This document shows, in pieces, positions 1 to 8,667 of a stretch of DNA of 64,000 nt. Under the pieces are notes generated by a model. That model ran no database searches. It saw only the letters and a list, made by a program, of their open reading frames with translations, and was not told where the DNA came from. A program made the translations under genes and the position numbers. Where the stretch lies: contig NC_088342.1 of the NCBI RefSeq assembly GCF_036884655.1, positions 16,329,001 to 16,393,000 of the forward strand, given 5' to 3'. Position 1 is the first letter of the stretch; each line of letters opens with the position of its first letter. This DNA comes from Musa acuminata AAA Group. Lineage: Eukaryota; Streptophyta; Magnoliopsida; Zingiberales; Musaceae.

Positions 1-1200
1 AGAAACGGAAGAGTAACCAAGAAAGATGCCTTCATCGGATTTAGCGTCAAATTTTCCTAAAGCATCCCTTTCATTTAAAATAAAGCATTTACAACCAAAA
101 ACTTTAAAATAGGAGATGTTTGGTTTTTTGTTATTCCATAATTCATAGGGAGTTTTGGATAAGGATGGTCTTATTAGGACTCTATTCATGATGTAGCAAG
201 CCGTATTTACGGCTTCGGCCCAAAAGTACTTAGGTAAACTATGTTCATTCAACATAGTTCTTGCCATTTCTTGTAGGTTTCTATTTTTCCTTTCAACTAC
301 TCCATTTTGTTGAGGATTTCTTGGAGTTGAGAAGTTGTGATTGTACCCATTACTTTCGCAAAAATTCTGAAAGTCACGGTTTTGGAATTCACCACCGTGA
401 TCACTCCTAATTGATGAAATCATGAAGCCTTTTTCGTTTTGAGTAAGTTTACAAAATTTAGAGAAACACTTGAAGCAATCACTTTTGTGAGCTAGGAAAT
501 AGGTCCAAGTGTATCTAGAGTAGTCATCCACAATCACAAAGGCATATTTGCTTCCACCTAGACTTGTTGTATCAATTGGTCCAAATAAGTCCAAATGGAT
601 CAATTGTAATGGTCTAGTAGTGCTAATTTGATTTTTTGGTTTGAAGCTTGTTTTTATTTGTTTGCCTAGTTGACATGCATCGCATACTTTGTCCTTAATA
701 AACTTTATATTTGGAATTCCTCGTACTAATTCTTGGGATGAGATCTTAGATATTGTTTTCATGCTTGCATGGCCTAATCTCCTATGCCAAAGCCAAGCAT
801 CATCATTTACGGCGGAGAAGCACATTTCATTACTTAGTTCATCAAGGTTGATGGTATAGACATTATTTTGTTTTAAAGCAATCATAGTCATGTTATGATT
901 TGGTTTTTCAATAATGCACATATTTGATTCAAATCTAACGATGTAACCTTTATCGCATAGTTGACTAATACTCAAGAGATTATGTTTCAATCCATCAACT
1001 AGTAAGACATCATCAATGGAAAAATTAAATTTGTTACCAATAGTTCCCTTGCCAATGATTTTGCCCTTGTTGTTGTCTCCGAAGGTAACGTACCCTTCTT
1101 CTTTGCTAGTGAGCATAGAGAAATGAGATGGATCTCCAGTCATATGTCTTGAGCATCCACTATCGAGATACCATCTCTTGCTCCTAGCTTGTAGGTTTGT
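1..1200 (-). CDS. pol: A1 pol: protease and integrase (partial, continues off-window)
   Basis: All 400 codons from 1200 to 1 are open and in the same frame as the gag upstream, separated only by the UAG at 1203-1201. Order seen: aspartic protease-like start with WYLDSGCSRHM (the DSG active site) at codons 10-20; integrase zinc-binding region with WHRRLGH and CDACQLGK; integrase core with HLDLFGPID, IVDDYSRYTW, RSDHGGEF, then QQNGVVERKNRN, giving the D-D-E residues; then FWAEAVNTACYIMNR and the region following the core. There is no stop or frameshift in 1.2 kb, unlike every other pol copy in the window. The product would process the polyprotein and integrate cDNA. RT and RNase H must lie beyond position 1. 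Confidence 0.92.
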
Positions 1201-2766
1201 CTACAAAAGAGGATGATTTTTAGGTACCCATTTGATTTTGGGTGCCTCAAAAATTGACCCACTAACTTTGTTATTTATGATTGAATTCTTTATAGTTCCT
1301 TTAGGAACCCATATTAATTTTTGTGAACTAATTTTCCTAAATGGGCATTTGTAGGCAATATGTCCGGATTTGCAACAAAAGTTGCATTTCATATAAGAGG
1401 AAACATGTAATGTAGGTCCTTTTATGAAAGTGGTAGGATTTTGATGTAATCCTTTTACAAATCCAATTCCATTTCTATTTGCGATGTGACCCTTGTGAGC
1501 AAGGATCATATCTAATCCTTTGCTACCGACCTTAAACTTGTTTAAGGTTTCCTTAAGAAGCAAGTTTTCATTTTTTATTGCTTCTAAGTGCTCACACTTA
1601 GAGCATGGAGGAGTTTGAAGACTATCAAACTTATCTTGTAGCAAAGCATGCTCTTTCTTTAAGATACTTAACTTCTTGCTAACAATTCTACATTCATCAA
1701 ATAATTCATGAAAAGCGATAGACAGTTCTTCAAAAGATAAATCTTCATTAAATAAATCGCATACCTCTTCTCCTAACGCCATTAGCGCGTAATGAGCAAC
1801 TTGCTCGGTGTTGGACTCCTCTTCTTCGGATGCGCTTGAATCATCCCACGTTGCCTTGAATGCCTTCTTCTTTGATGTCCTCTTTTTGGCTTGAGGACAA
1901 TCGTTCTTGAAGTGTCCCGGTTTTTTGCATTCATAGCAAATCACTTGGTCCTTCTTTTGTTCAAATTTATTTTTTGTATTATTTTTAAATCTGTTCTTTC
2001 TTAAATATTTTTTAAACTTTTGAGTCAAAAGTGCAATGTCATTGTCACTGTCCTCATCACTTGATGTTCCTTTCAAGTGGTCTTCTTGTGATTTGAGTGC
2101 CATATCCTTCCTGTTCTTTGGAAGGGGGTTCTCGAGCTCGTCATGAGCTTGACATGTCATTTCATAGGTCATTAGAGACCCAATGAGTTCTTCAAGAGGG
2201 AATGCTTTGAGGTCTTTGGCCTCTTGAATGGCCGTAACTTTTGGATCCCAACTTTTAGGGAGGGATCTTAAGATTTTAGTTACTAGTTCAAAGTTAGTAA
2301 AATCTTTACCAAGAGCTTTGAGTCCATTGATGACATCCGTAAACCGGGTGTACATGTCTCCGATGGACTCACTTGGTTTCATTCGGAAAAGTTCGTAAGA
2401 GTGCACAAGGATGTTGATTTTGGACTCTTTCACTCGGCTAGTGCCTTCATGAGTGACCTCAAGAGTTCTCCAAATATCAAAAGCCGAATCACACATTGAA
2501 ACACGATTAAATTCGTTTTTGTCTAGTGCACAAAACAAGGCATTCATAGCCTTTGCATTTAAAGCAAAAACCTTCTTCTCCGATTCATTCCATTCGCTCA
2601 TCGGAAGAGAAGATTTTTGAAATCCATTCTCGACAATAGACCAAAGCTCAAAGTCCATAGAAATGAGGAAGATTCTCATGCGAGTCTTCCAATATGTGTA
2701 ATCCGACCCATTAAACAAAGGTGGTCGTGCAATAGAATGGCCCTCTTGCATGCCGGAGTAAGCCAT
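1201..2766 (-). CDS. gag: A1 gag polyprotein with two zinc knuckles
   Basis: A 521-residue capsid/nucleocapsid protein. The ATG at 2766 lies about 38 bases after the primer site, and homologous gags in B and D2 start at the equivalent codon. Residues 1-215 are the UBN2-type gag domain of Copia elements. Residues 216-275 are acidic then basic. A first CCHC knuckle, CYECKKPGHFKNDC, is at 277-290; a leucine- and lysine-rich, coiled-coil-like stretch spans about 335-415; a second knuckle, CNFCCKSGHIAYKC, is at 461-474. The frame ends KNHPLL-UAG and then continues straight into the protease. The UAG may be a leaky stop or a single mutation; the sequence alone cannot decide. Confidence 0.9.
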   Translation of the reverse strand: MAYSGMQEGHSIARPPLFNGSDYTYWKTRMRIFLISMDFELWSIVENGFQKSSLPMSEWNESEKKVFALNAKAMNALFCALDKNEFNRVSMCDSAFDIWRTLEVTHEGTSRVKESKINILVHSYELFRMKPSESIGDMYTRFTDVINGLKALGKDFTNFELVTKILRSLPKSWDPKVTAIQEAKDLKAFPLEELIGSLMTYEMTCQAHDELENPLPKNRKDMALKSQEDHLKGTSSDEDSDNDIALLTQKFKKYLRKNRFKNNTKNKFEQKKDQVICYECKKPGHFKNDCPQAKKRTSKKKAFKATWDDSSASEEEESNTEQVAHYALMALGEEVCDLFNEDLSFEELSIAFHELFDECRIVSKKLSILKKEHALLQDKFDSLQTPPCSKCEHLEAIKNENLLLKETLNKFKVGSKGLDMILAHKGHIANRNGIGFVKGLHQNPTTFIKGPTLHVSSYMKCNFCCKSGHIAYKCPFRKISSQKLIWVPKGTIKNSIINNKVSGSIFEAPKIKWVPKNHPLL

Positions 2767-2804
2767 CTCTCTTGGGTATTAAACCAAATATGAGAGATAA
2801 CCTT

Positions 2805-2816
2805 GCTCTGATACCA
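2805..2816 (-). other. A1 primer-binding site (initiator-Met tRNA)
   Basis: Minus-strand TGGTATCAGAGC, the complement of the 3' end of plant initiator tRNA-Met, lies two bases inside the LTR end (CCTAACA). It primes minus-strand DNA synthesis and fixes the LTR/internal boundary. Confidence 0.93.
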
Positions 2817-3306
2817 CTTGTTAGGATCGGAGCGGCACTAAGAGGGGGGGGTGAATTAGTGCAGCGGATTAAAACTTCGATTTTAATAAAATCTTTCGTA
2901 CGTTAAGAACGAAGCTTGAGAAATTTAACTTGAAGGCGTATTGCAGCAAGAGTAATAAGGAACTAAAGCAGTAAGAAGATTTGCAGTAATGTAAATGACA
3001 ATATTAAAAAGCAAACCAGAGATTACGCCGATTTTTAGAGTGGTTCGGTCAAATGACCTACTCCACTTGCGAGGCCCCTCTTCGATGAGGCTCCCACCTT
3101 CCACTAGCAAGTCTCTTGAAAATGGAAGGATAAACACCCCTCTTACAACCTTTTACAAGCAGCTCAACCTCTTACAAATTTTCAATAAGAAAGAAGGAGG
3201 AGAACTCTCTAGCAAATTGAAAACAAGGCTTGCTAAGACTTTCTAAGACTTTTCTCTCAATCAAAATGCTTCTCAAAAGTTGTAACCTCAGCTGAGATTT
3301 GAGGGG

Positions 3307-3314
3307 TATTTATA
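3307..3314 (-). promoter_or_regulatory. TATA box of A1 LTR
   Basis: Minus-strand TATAAATA inside GAGGCCTATAAATACCCCTC. The same block is found in the B LTRs and in A2, always just after the palindrome cluster, as expected for the U3/R promoter. Confidence 0.8.
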
Positions 3315-3376
3315 GGCCTCAAGAGGATTCAAATTTTGGGCTCCAAAATTTGAATTCTCTTAGGGTTCCCGGTGCT

Positions 3377-3518
3377 GGCGGTTCCACCGCCCAGCCAGGC
3401 GGTGCCACCGCCCAGCGTTCGGGTGCTGGGCGGTGCCACCGCCCAGCCAAGGAGGTGTCACCGCCCAGCACTCGGGTGCTGGGCGGTGCCACCGCCCAGC
3501 CAGGCGGTTCCACCGCCT
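3377..3518. repeat. Cluster of GGCGGTGCCACCGCC palindromes in A1 LTR
   Basis: Six near-palindromic GC-rich units (GGCGGTTCCACCGCC or GGCGGTGCCACCGCC) lie in about 140 bp, separated by short spacers such as CAGCACTCGGGTGCTGG. They sit immediately upstream of the TATA box in transcription sense. Equivalent clusters occur in B, A2, D1 and D2 LTRs. Redundant palindromes upstream of the promoter are a known trait of Sirevirus LTRs. Confidence 0.85.
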
Positions 3519-4032
3519 GACTTTCCGATTCATTGGTTTGGCTTATTTTTCGCCCAAACCAAATCTGATTTTGGCCCCAGTTGGCCCCTAACCAGGATAT
3601 AGGATTATCTCTTAATCCTAATCCTAATTACAGGTGAACTACATAAAAAAAACATCCTAAGCAAGTTTTTTAACCGCGAACGTCGAGTCTTGTTCCGGCG
3701 AGCTTTTCCGACGAACTCTTCCGACGGACTCCCTGCAAGCTCCCAATCTTTATGATGACTTTAACGAGTAGCCGAGCCTTCTTGGTGATCTCCGCGAGCC
3801 TCCGACGATTTCTTCGGCGAACTTCCAACACGTTCCCGATTTCTTCTCGGACGGTTCCGGCAGCATCTCCGATGATTCTCCGGTCTCTTAAACGTCTATC
3901 AAACTCGACTCCGGTATCCTTGCTTTATGTTTTCTGATTATCGTAGTTAATCCTGCACACTTAACTCAATAATATGGATTAGATCAATTAACCCACCAAT
4001 TGATTATATCATCAAAATCCGAGATTCAACAC

Positions 4033-4452
4033 GTGGCTCATTACAATCGGGACTCAAAAGAATTATGCTATAAGGGACGCATTGTGCTTGTGACAAATTC
4101 TACTTGCATCTTCAAGAGTAGATTTTGGACAAAGTTATTCTATATGCAGGGTACTAAATTGAAAAGGAGTACAACATATCATCCACAAACCAATAGCCAG
4201 ACGGAAGTTTTAAATAGGTGCTTGGAGACAGCCCAAAGCGACCCACCAAATATGACTACCCAAAGAGAACTCCAAACCAAGCCAAGTGCCATTATTGATC
4301 GACGGATCGTGACTCGACGACGACGACCCACTAATGAAGTGCTAATACAGTGGATGAACCTACTAATAGAAGATGCCACTTGGGAGAACTATGACGACTG
4401 GAAGATCAAATTCCCAGAATTCACGAATCATCAGCCTCGAGGACAAGGCTGA
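4033..4452 (+). pseudogene. FA pol remnant: collapsed integrase plus chromodomain-like tail
   Basis: An open frame of about 140 codons joins three pieces of a gypsy integrase: the start of the zinc-binding region (KELCYKGRIVL), the end of the catalytic core (SRFWTKLFYMQGTK... TYHPQTNSQTEVLNRCLET), and a chromodomain-like C-terminus (IDRRIVTRRRRP... EVLIQWMN... ATWENYDDWKIKFPEF). The first part of the core, with the first two catalytic aspartates, and the region after NRCLET are missing, so it cannot integrate DNA. The copy in F1 (63628-64000) has the same joins, so this deletion form was itself copied. It ends in a stop just before the polypurine segment. Confidence 0.85.
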
Positions 4453-4469
4453 TTTGAAGAGGGCGGGTC

Positions 4470-4907
4470 TGTTAGGACTCTAGCTTGGAGAGTCCTAATT
4501 GAGAGGGACATTCATGTAAAACTATTAGGACTCTAGCTAGGAGAGTCCTAATTGAGAGGGACATTCTGTTAGGACTCTAGCTAGGAGAGTCCTAATTGAG
4601 AGGGGCATTCATGTAGGAGATTTTTTCTTAGAGAAGAATTAGGAGTTGTAAGGGAATAGGAGTCTTGAGTAGGAGTCCTATTAGGAGTTGGTTAGAAGTA
4701 AGAGCCTTAAGTAGGAGTCCTATTAGGAGTTAGGGTTTAGAAGCCCTATAAATAGCCATGTATTCCTTCTCTTTTCATAAGCAATAGATGAATCTTTTCT
4801 GCAGCCTTTGAGCAGCAACTTGGAGGGAGGAACCCCTATAGAGTTCCAATGAGGCCGATCCCCTAAAGAGATCAACCCCAAGTTTAGAATCTACAAGGGT
4901 TCTAACA
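4470..4907 (+). repeat. FA LTR, first copy, with triplicated 5' end
   Basis: Starts TGTTAGGACTCTAG and ends GGTTCTAACA. Its first 45-50 bp are present three times in tandem, starting at 4470, 4523 and 4567; other F LTRs have one copy. It contains CCCTATAAATAGCC, the promoter TATA box. Confidence 0.9.
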
Positions 4908-4929
4908 GCTGATTTGAAGAGGGCGGGTT

Positions 4930-5365
4930 TGTTAGGACTCTAGCTAGGAGAGTCCTAATTGAGAGGGACATTCATATAAAACCTACCTAAACCGACCCTT
5001 ATTAAAGAGGTGAAGTGGCCGGCTAGGGTTAGGAGGTTATTTCTTAGAGAAGAATAAGGTGTTGTAAAGGAATAGGAGTCTTGAGTAGGAGTCCTATTAG
5101 GAGTTGGTTATAAGTAGGAGTCTCGAGTATGAGTCCTATTAGGAGTTGGTTAGAAGTAGGAGTCTTAAGTAAGAGTCCTATTAGGAGTTAGGGTTTAGAA
5201 GCCCTATAAATAGTCATGTATTCCACCTCTTTTCATAAGCAATAGATGAATCTTTTCGGCAGCCTTTGAGCAGCAACTTGGAGGGAGGAACCCCTATAGA
5301 GTTCCAAGGAGGCCGATCCCCTAAAGAGATCAACCCCAAGTTTAGAATCTGCAAGGGTTCTAACA
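4930..5365 (+). repeat. FA LTR, second tandem copy
   Basis: A second F LTR, preceded at 4908-4929 by GCTGATTTGAAGAGGGCGGG, the same sequence that precedes the first LTR. This gives an LTR-polypurine-LTR tandem. It lacks the triplicated start. Followed by GCTAC, which belongs to element G. Confidence 0.9.
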
Positions 5366-5885
5366 GCTACCGACCCCCGTGCAATAGTATAAAGCCCCAA
5401 GCCGGCCTCCGGCCCGGGAGAGGATAACAATTCTGCCCACAACTAACTTGCTCGTCAAAGGGGCCAAAGTCATAAATCCCCCCAATGAAGGCCATTTTTG
5501 TAGGCAAGCGGCCACCCTTGAGCCATGAGCATCTCGACCTAGGAATCGCTATTCAGCGAACGAAAGAGAGCTGCCAACCAACCCAAGAACGGAGAGACTC
5601 TGCTCAACGCAAACGATGCTCAGATTGAGAAACGCTGATCAACACCCCCACGCCAGCCCGAGAATCAGCAAGCAGCCTTGACTCGCAAGTGTCCCAAGAT
5701 CCTCGCCAACTGACGTCCCGATGGGGAGCCATCAATCAGCCCAAATCCCGACCGACGACAACCAGCACCCCTTCCCGAGGGCATGGCAACCTCATCATCT
5801 AGCTCATTCTACAGAAAGCTCCCGACATTGACCCGCAGACCTAGCCATGCCGACTCATTAGTCATGGTGCATTTGTTCACCAACA
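5366..5885 (+). repeat. G 5' LTR, right part
   Basis: Aligns with 8872-9394 (the 3' LTR) from the shared GCTACCGACC through GTTCACCAACA. The left part of this LTR lies beyond FA and A1, outside the window. The two LTRs have many differences, which suggests an old insertion. Confidence 0.85.
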
Positions 5886-5888
5886 TTT

Positions 5889-5905
5889 TGGCGCTAGAAG
5901 GAGGG
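5889..5905 (+). other. G primer-binding site
   Basis: TGGCGCTAGAAGGAGGG begins a few bases after the LTR end (CCAACA). TGGCGC starts are typical of Tat/Athila-type gypsy primer sites. I do not assign the tRNA. Confidence 0.65.
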
Positions 5906-6009
5906 CCATGTCGTAGGAGTATCTCGCAGGAGCTCTCCCCGAGGGAGAATCACCGACCGACCACCCCTCCGCCGGGGCTGGATATCAGTCCCTTCCCGTC
6001 TCTAGAGAC

Positions 6010-7380
6010 GAGGGGATCCTGACCTCAACGCCAGATCGCTACTGGCGCCTGTTCAACAACCCAAGGTTGTCGCCCCCCGGGCCCATCATAGGAGCCTCGG
6101 CTGTGACACCCAAGGCGTTCCTCAACCTGACCAAGCAATTACAAGCAATGGCAGGGATGATGTAGATGCTCTTCCCACTCATTCCCCAAATCGTATGGCT
6201 AGCAGCTCCCCCGATTGACCCGACCCGGCAAAGGCCGAGCAGGGAGCAGGTCGAGACGGCAGAAGCCCGAGACCAAATGACGAACTTGAGAGGTCCGCCC
6301 GAGCATAGCATACCCGCACCCTATCGAATCACACCGCCCCGCTCCGAGCCCGACACCATATCGTCCGACTCAGCGGACGACTCGTTCAGGATCCAACTGT
6401 CCCGGGTCAACCAACGCTTGGACAAGTTCCAACACGAGTTCCAGAAATCGCGGTGCGAGTCAAACGAAGGTGGCTTAGGTGGATCCCCTTTCACTCAGGA
6501 AATACAGGACATGCCTGTACCCCTCAACTTCAGGCTACCTGCATTGGAGACGTACGATGGCGGCTCCGACCCCGCGGAGCATGTCGTCGCGTTTCAGGCT
6601 CAGATAGCCCTATATGGCACCTCTAATGCACTGATGTGTCAGGCATTCCCAACCACCTTCAGGGGGGCAGCACGAGCGTGGTTCAACCGGCTGCGCCAGT
6701 CCTCAATCGTATCCTTCGACCAGCTTGCCAGGGAGTTCAAGCATAATTTCCTCGCTAGCGTGTGACCCAGGCCTTCCGTGGCCACCCTACTCACGTTATC
6801 TCAGTGCGAAGATGAGTCGCTCTCCCAATTCGTGGCACGTTTCGCCATTGAAATCTAGGGATTCCCGGATGCTCACCCCTCTTTAATCATGCAGGCATTT
6901 CTGATGGGCTTGAAGCCTTCGAGGTTCTTCTAGTCGCTGATCGAGAGGCCGCTAGTAACCGTCTCTTAAATGCTCCAGTGCGCCGACCAGTACATTGCCG
7001 CTAAAGCGCTGCTGGAGGGGAAGCGCAGGGACGACAAGAGGCCAAGGGCGGAACAATCCCGGGGAACGACCTCAGCAGCCCCGGCGCAGCCCCGTCGGAG
7101 GCCCGACCGACAAGAGCTACTGCTCCCGAGGCCCCCGCCTCTCACTCTGAACACGTTCCACCACGACTACGGCCATGGCACGGAAGATTGCCATGACCTC
7201 TAGAATCAAATCGAGGACTTGATCCGAAAAGGTCACCTTCTCAAGGAACCCCGAGAAGGAACTCGACATCCTAGAGGACCCATCGAAAGATGCCTCGTCA
7301 TCCAAAATCTCTTGCCGAAAGGCCACTCGCGACAAGAGGTCCACTAGCTTGCTAGATCGGTTCTCGACCGACGGCCTACA
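6010..7380 (+). pseudogene. G gag, Tat-like, with several nonsense codons
   Basis: One frame can be followed for over 400 codons. The N-terminal proline-rich part (DRYWRLFNN) runs to a TAG at 6163; then comes the core capsid domain from 6166 with FRLPALETYDGGSDPAEHV, CQAFPTTFRGAARAWFNRL and FDQLAREFKHNFLASV; then a TGA at 6763-6765 and further in-frame stops, including the TAA at 6967. Next is a basic stretch (KRRDDKRPRAEQSRG) and a C-terminal HHDYGHGTEDCHDL motif followed by another stop. This order matches Tat-lineage gags. Some stops fit single C-to-T or G-to-A changes, as expected of a silenced, methylated element. The start codon is not certain. Not functional. Confidence 0.82.
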
Positions 7381-8124
7381 GGTCCAGCTCCTGCCCGAGT
7401 CACTCCAGATCGCCCTCGACTTGTGACCCGCCAACACCGATACTTGAGCCAAAGCGTAGTTGCTCGGACCACAGGTCCAGCCCTTGCCCGGGTCGCTCCA
7501 GATAGCCCCCAACTTGTGACCCGTCGGCACCGAAACCTGAGCCCGAGCATAATCGCTCGGCCCATAGGTCCAGCTCCTGCTCGAGTCACTCTAGATTGCC
7601 TTAGACTTATGACCCATCGGCACCGAAACCTGAGCCCGAGCATAGTCGCTCGGCCCACAAGTCCAACTCCTGCTTTGGTCGCTCCATATCACCCCCGACT
7701 TGCAACCCGCCGGCACCGAAACCTGAGCCCGAGCATAATCGCTCGGCCCACAGGTCCGGATCCTGCCCGGGTCACTCTAGATCAACCCTGACTTGCGACC
7801 CACTGGCACTGAAACCTGAGCCCGAGTATAGTCGCTTGGCCCACAGGTTCAGCTCCTATCCGGGTCGCTCCAGATCGCCCCCGACTTGCGACATGCCGGC
7901 ACCAAAACCTGAGCCCGAGCATAGTCGCTCGGCCCACAAGTCCGGCTCCTGCCCGGGTCGCTCTAGGTCTCCCCCGACTTGCGACCCGTCGGCATCGAAA
8001 CCTGAGCCCGAGCATAGTTGCTCGGCCCACAGGTTCAGCTCCTGCCCAGGTCGCTCCAGATCGCCCCCGACTTGTGACCCACCGGCACCAACACCTGAGC
8101 CCGAGCATAGTCGCTCGGCCCACA
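7381..8124 (+). repeat. 93-bp tandem array, eight units
   Basis: Eight consecutive units of exactly 93 bp: the marker GCTCGG (GCTTGG in one unit) falls at 7462, 7555, 7648, 7741, 7834, 7927, 8020 and 8113. Each unit begins GGTCCAGCTCCTGCCCGAG and contains GCACCGAAACCTGAGCCCGA. As 93 is 31 codons, partial open frames occur on both strands with a 31-residue period. Units differ by scattered substitutions but not by length. It lies between gag and the 3' LTR. Confidence 0.95.
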
Positions 8125-8667
8125 GGACCAACCTTCAAACTGAGCCGCATCTTAGCCAATACGACGCCTGAGCCATGCCTCGCGCCCAGTCTAATGCCCG
8201 AGCCGTATCTCGGCCAATATGACGCCCGAGCCACGCCTCGCACCTAGTCTAATGCCCAAGCCATGCCTCACGCCCGAGCCACACATCTCGGCCAGTCCAA
8301 TGCTCGAGCCACACCTTGCCAGCCTAGTCCATTTCCCGAGTCGCTCCACGTCGACCGCGACTCGTAGCTCGTCAAGTCTCTAACCGAGCCGCTCCAGCTC
8401 ACTCGCCGACTTACAAACTCGATAGTCATAACTCCGAGCCACACCAAGTCGGTTATCCGACCTACAACACGTCGGTCTCACCTCGTCAGGCCTCGGTCGC
8501 CCGATCAGTAGAGTCAATCCTACCCGAGACATGGGGCACCGCCCCTCTAAAACACCCCACGACGAGTTAATTCGGTTTCCCCTCGTAAGCGATCAGTATC
8601 ACTCTAACCCATGCATGCCTCCTGGCCTTTTAAGGACCCCATGGCACGCCTTGGAGTGGAGGAGAAG
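8125..8667 (+). other. G 3' spacer with degenerate repeats and polypurine tract
   Basis: Continues the array as a decayed ninth unit, then carries looser repeats around GCCCGAGCC, CTCGGCCAATA and GTCTAATGCCC (8155-8330). No coding domain is recognisable. The purine-rich TTGGAGTGGAGGAGAAG at 8651-8667 ends directly at the LTR start and is the likely plus-strand primer. Confidence 0.7.

Larger units (their letters stand above)
1..4031 (-). mobile_element. A1: Sirevirus-like Copia element, 5' half
   Basis: Read on the minus strand: 5' LTR (4031-2819), primer site, gag, then protease and integrase running off the left edge. RT, RNase H and 3' LTR lie outside the window. It sits inside a gypsy element (FA): the sequence just right of the LTR (CGTGGCTCATTAC) matches the gypsy coding sequence at 63611 onward, so the expected TSD is CGTGG, but the second copy is off-window. 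This is the best-preserved coding element here. The Sirevirus-like label rests on the LTR palindromes, the iMet primer site and close relatives (B, D2) with multiplied polypurine tracts. Confidence 0.9.
2819..4031 (-). repeat. A1 5' LTR
   Basis: A 1213-bp LTR, starting TGTTGAATCTCGG at 4031 and ending GATCCTAACA at 2819 (minus-strand sense). It contains a palindrome cluster, a TATA box followed by a transcribed region, and a C8 tract just before the end (TTCAC8TCTTAGTG). The same LTR type recurs as the solo copy A2 and, more distantly, in B, D1, D2 and E. Confidence 0.92.
4032..5365 (+). mobile_element. FA: 3' end of a chromodomain-type gypsy element with duplicated LTR
   Basis: The 3' remnant of an F-family element cut by A1. 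It consists of a short integrase/chromodomain-like coding remnant, a purine-rich GATTTGAAGAGGGCGGGT segment, an LTR, a second copy of the same purine-rich segment, and a second LTR. The right flank GCTAC continues the 5' LTR of element G, whose intact 3' LTR reads TGCTACCGACC at 8871, so FA inserted into G. Confidence 0.85.

Noticed and set aside
1184..1203. A tiny intron (GT...AG) explaining the gag stop in A1 and D2
   Set aside because: The possible GT-AG intervals are only about 17 and 30 nt, far below plant intron sizes, and in A1 removal is not needed since the frame continues directly after the UAG.
2805..2816. tRNA-Met gene fragments at TGGTATCAGAGC sites
   Set aside because: They are complementary 12-base primer sites located at LTR ends; no cloverleaf surrounds them.
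7381..8124. CRISPR array
   Set aside because: The 93-bp units abut without unique spacers and lie in a plant gypsy element next to its gag.
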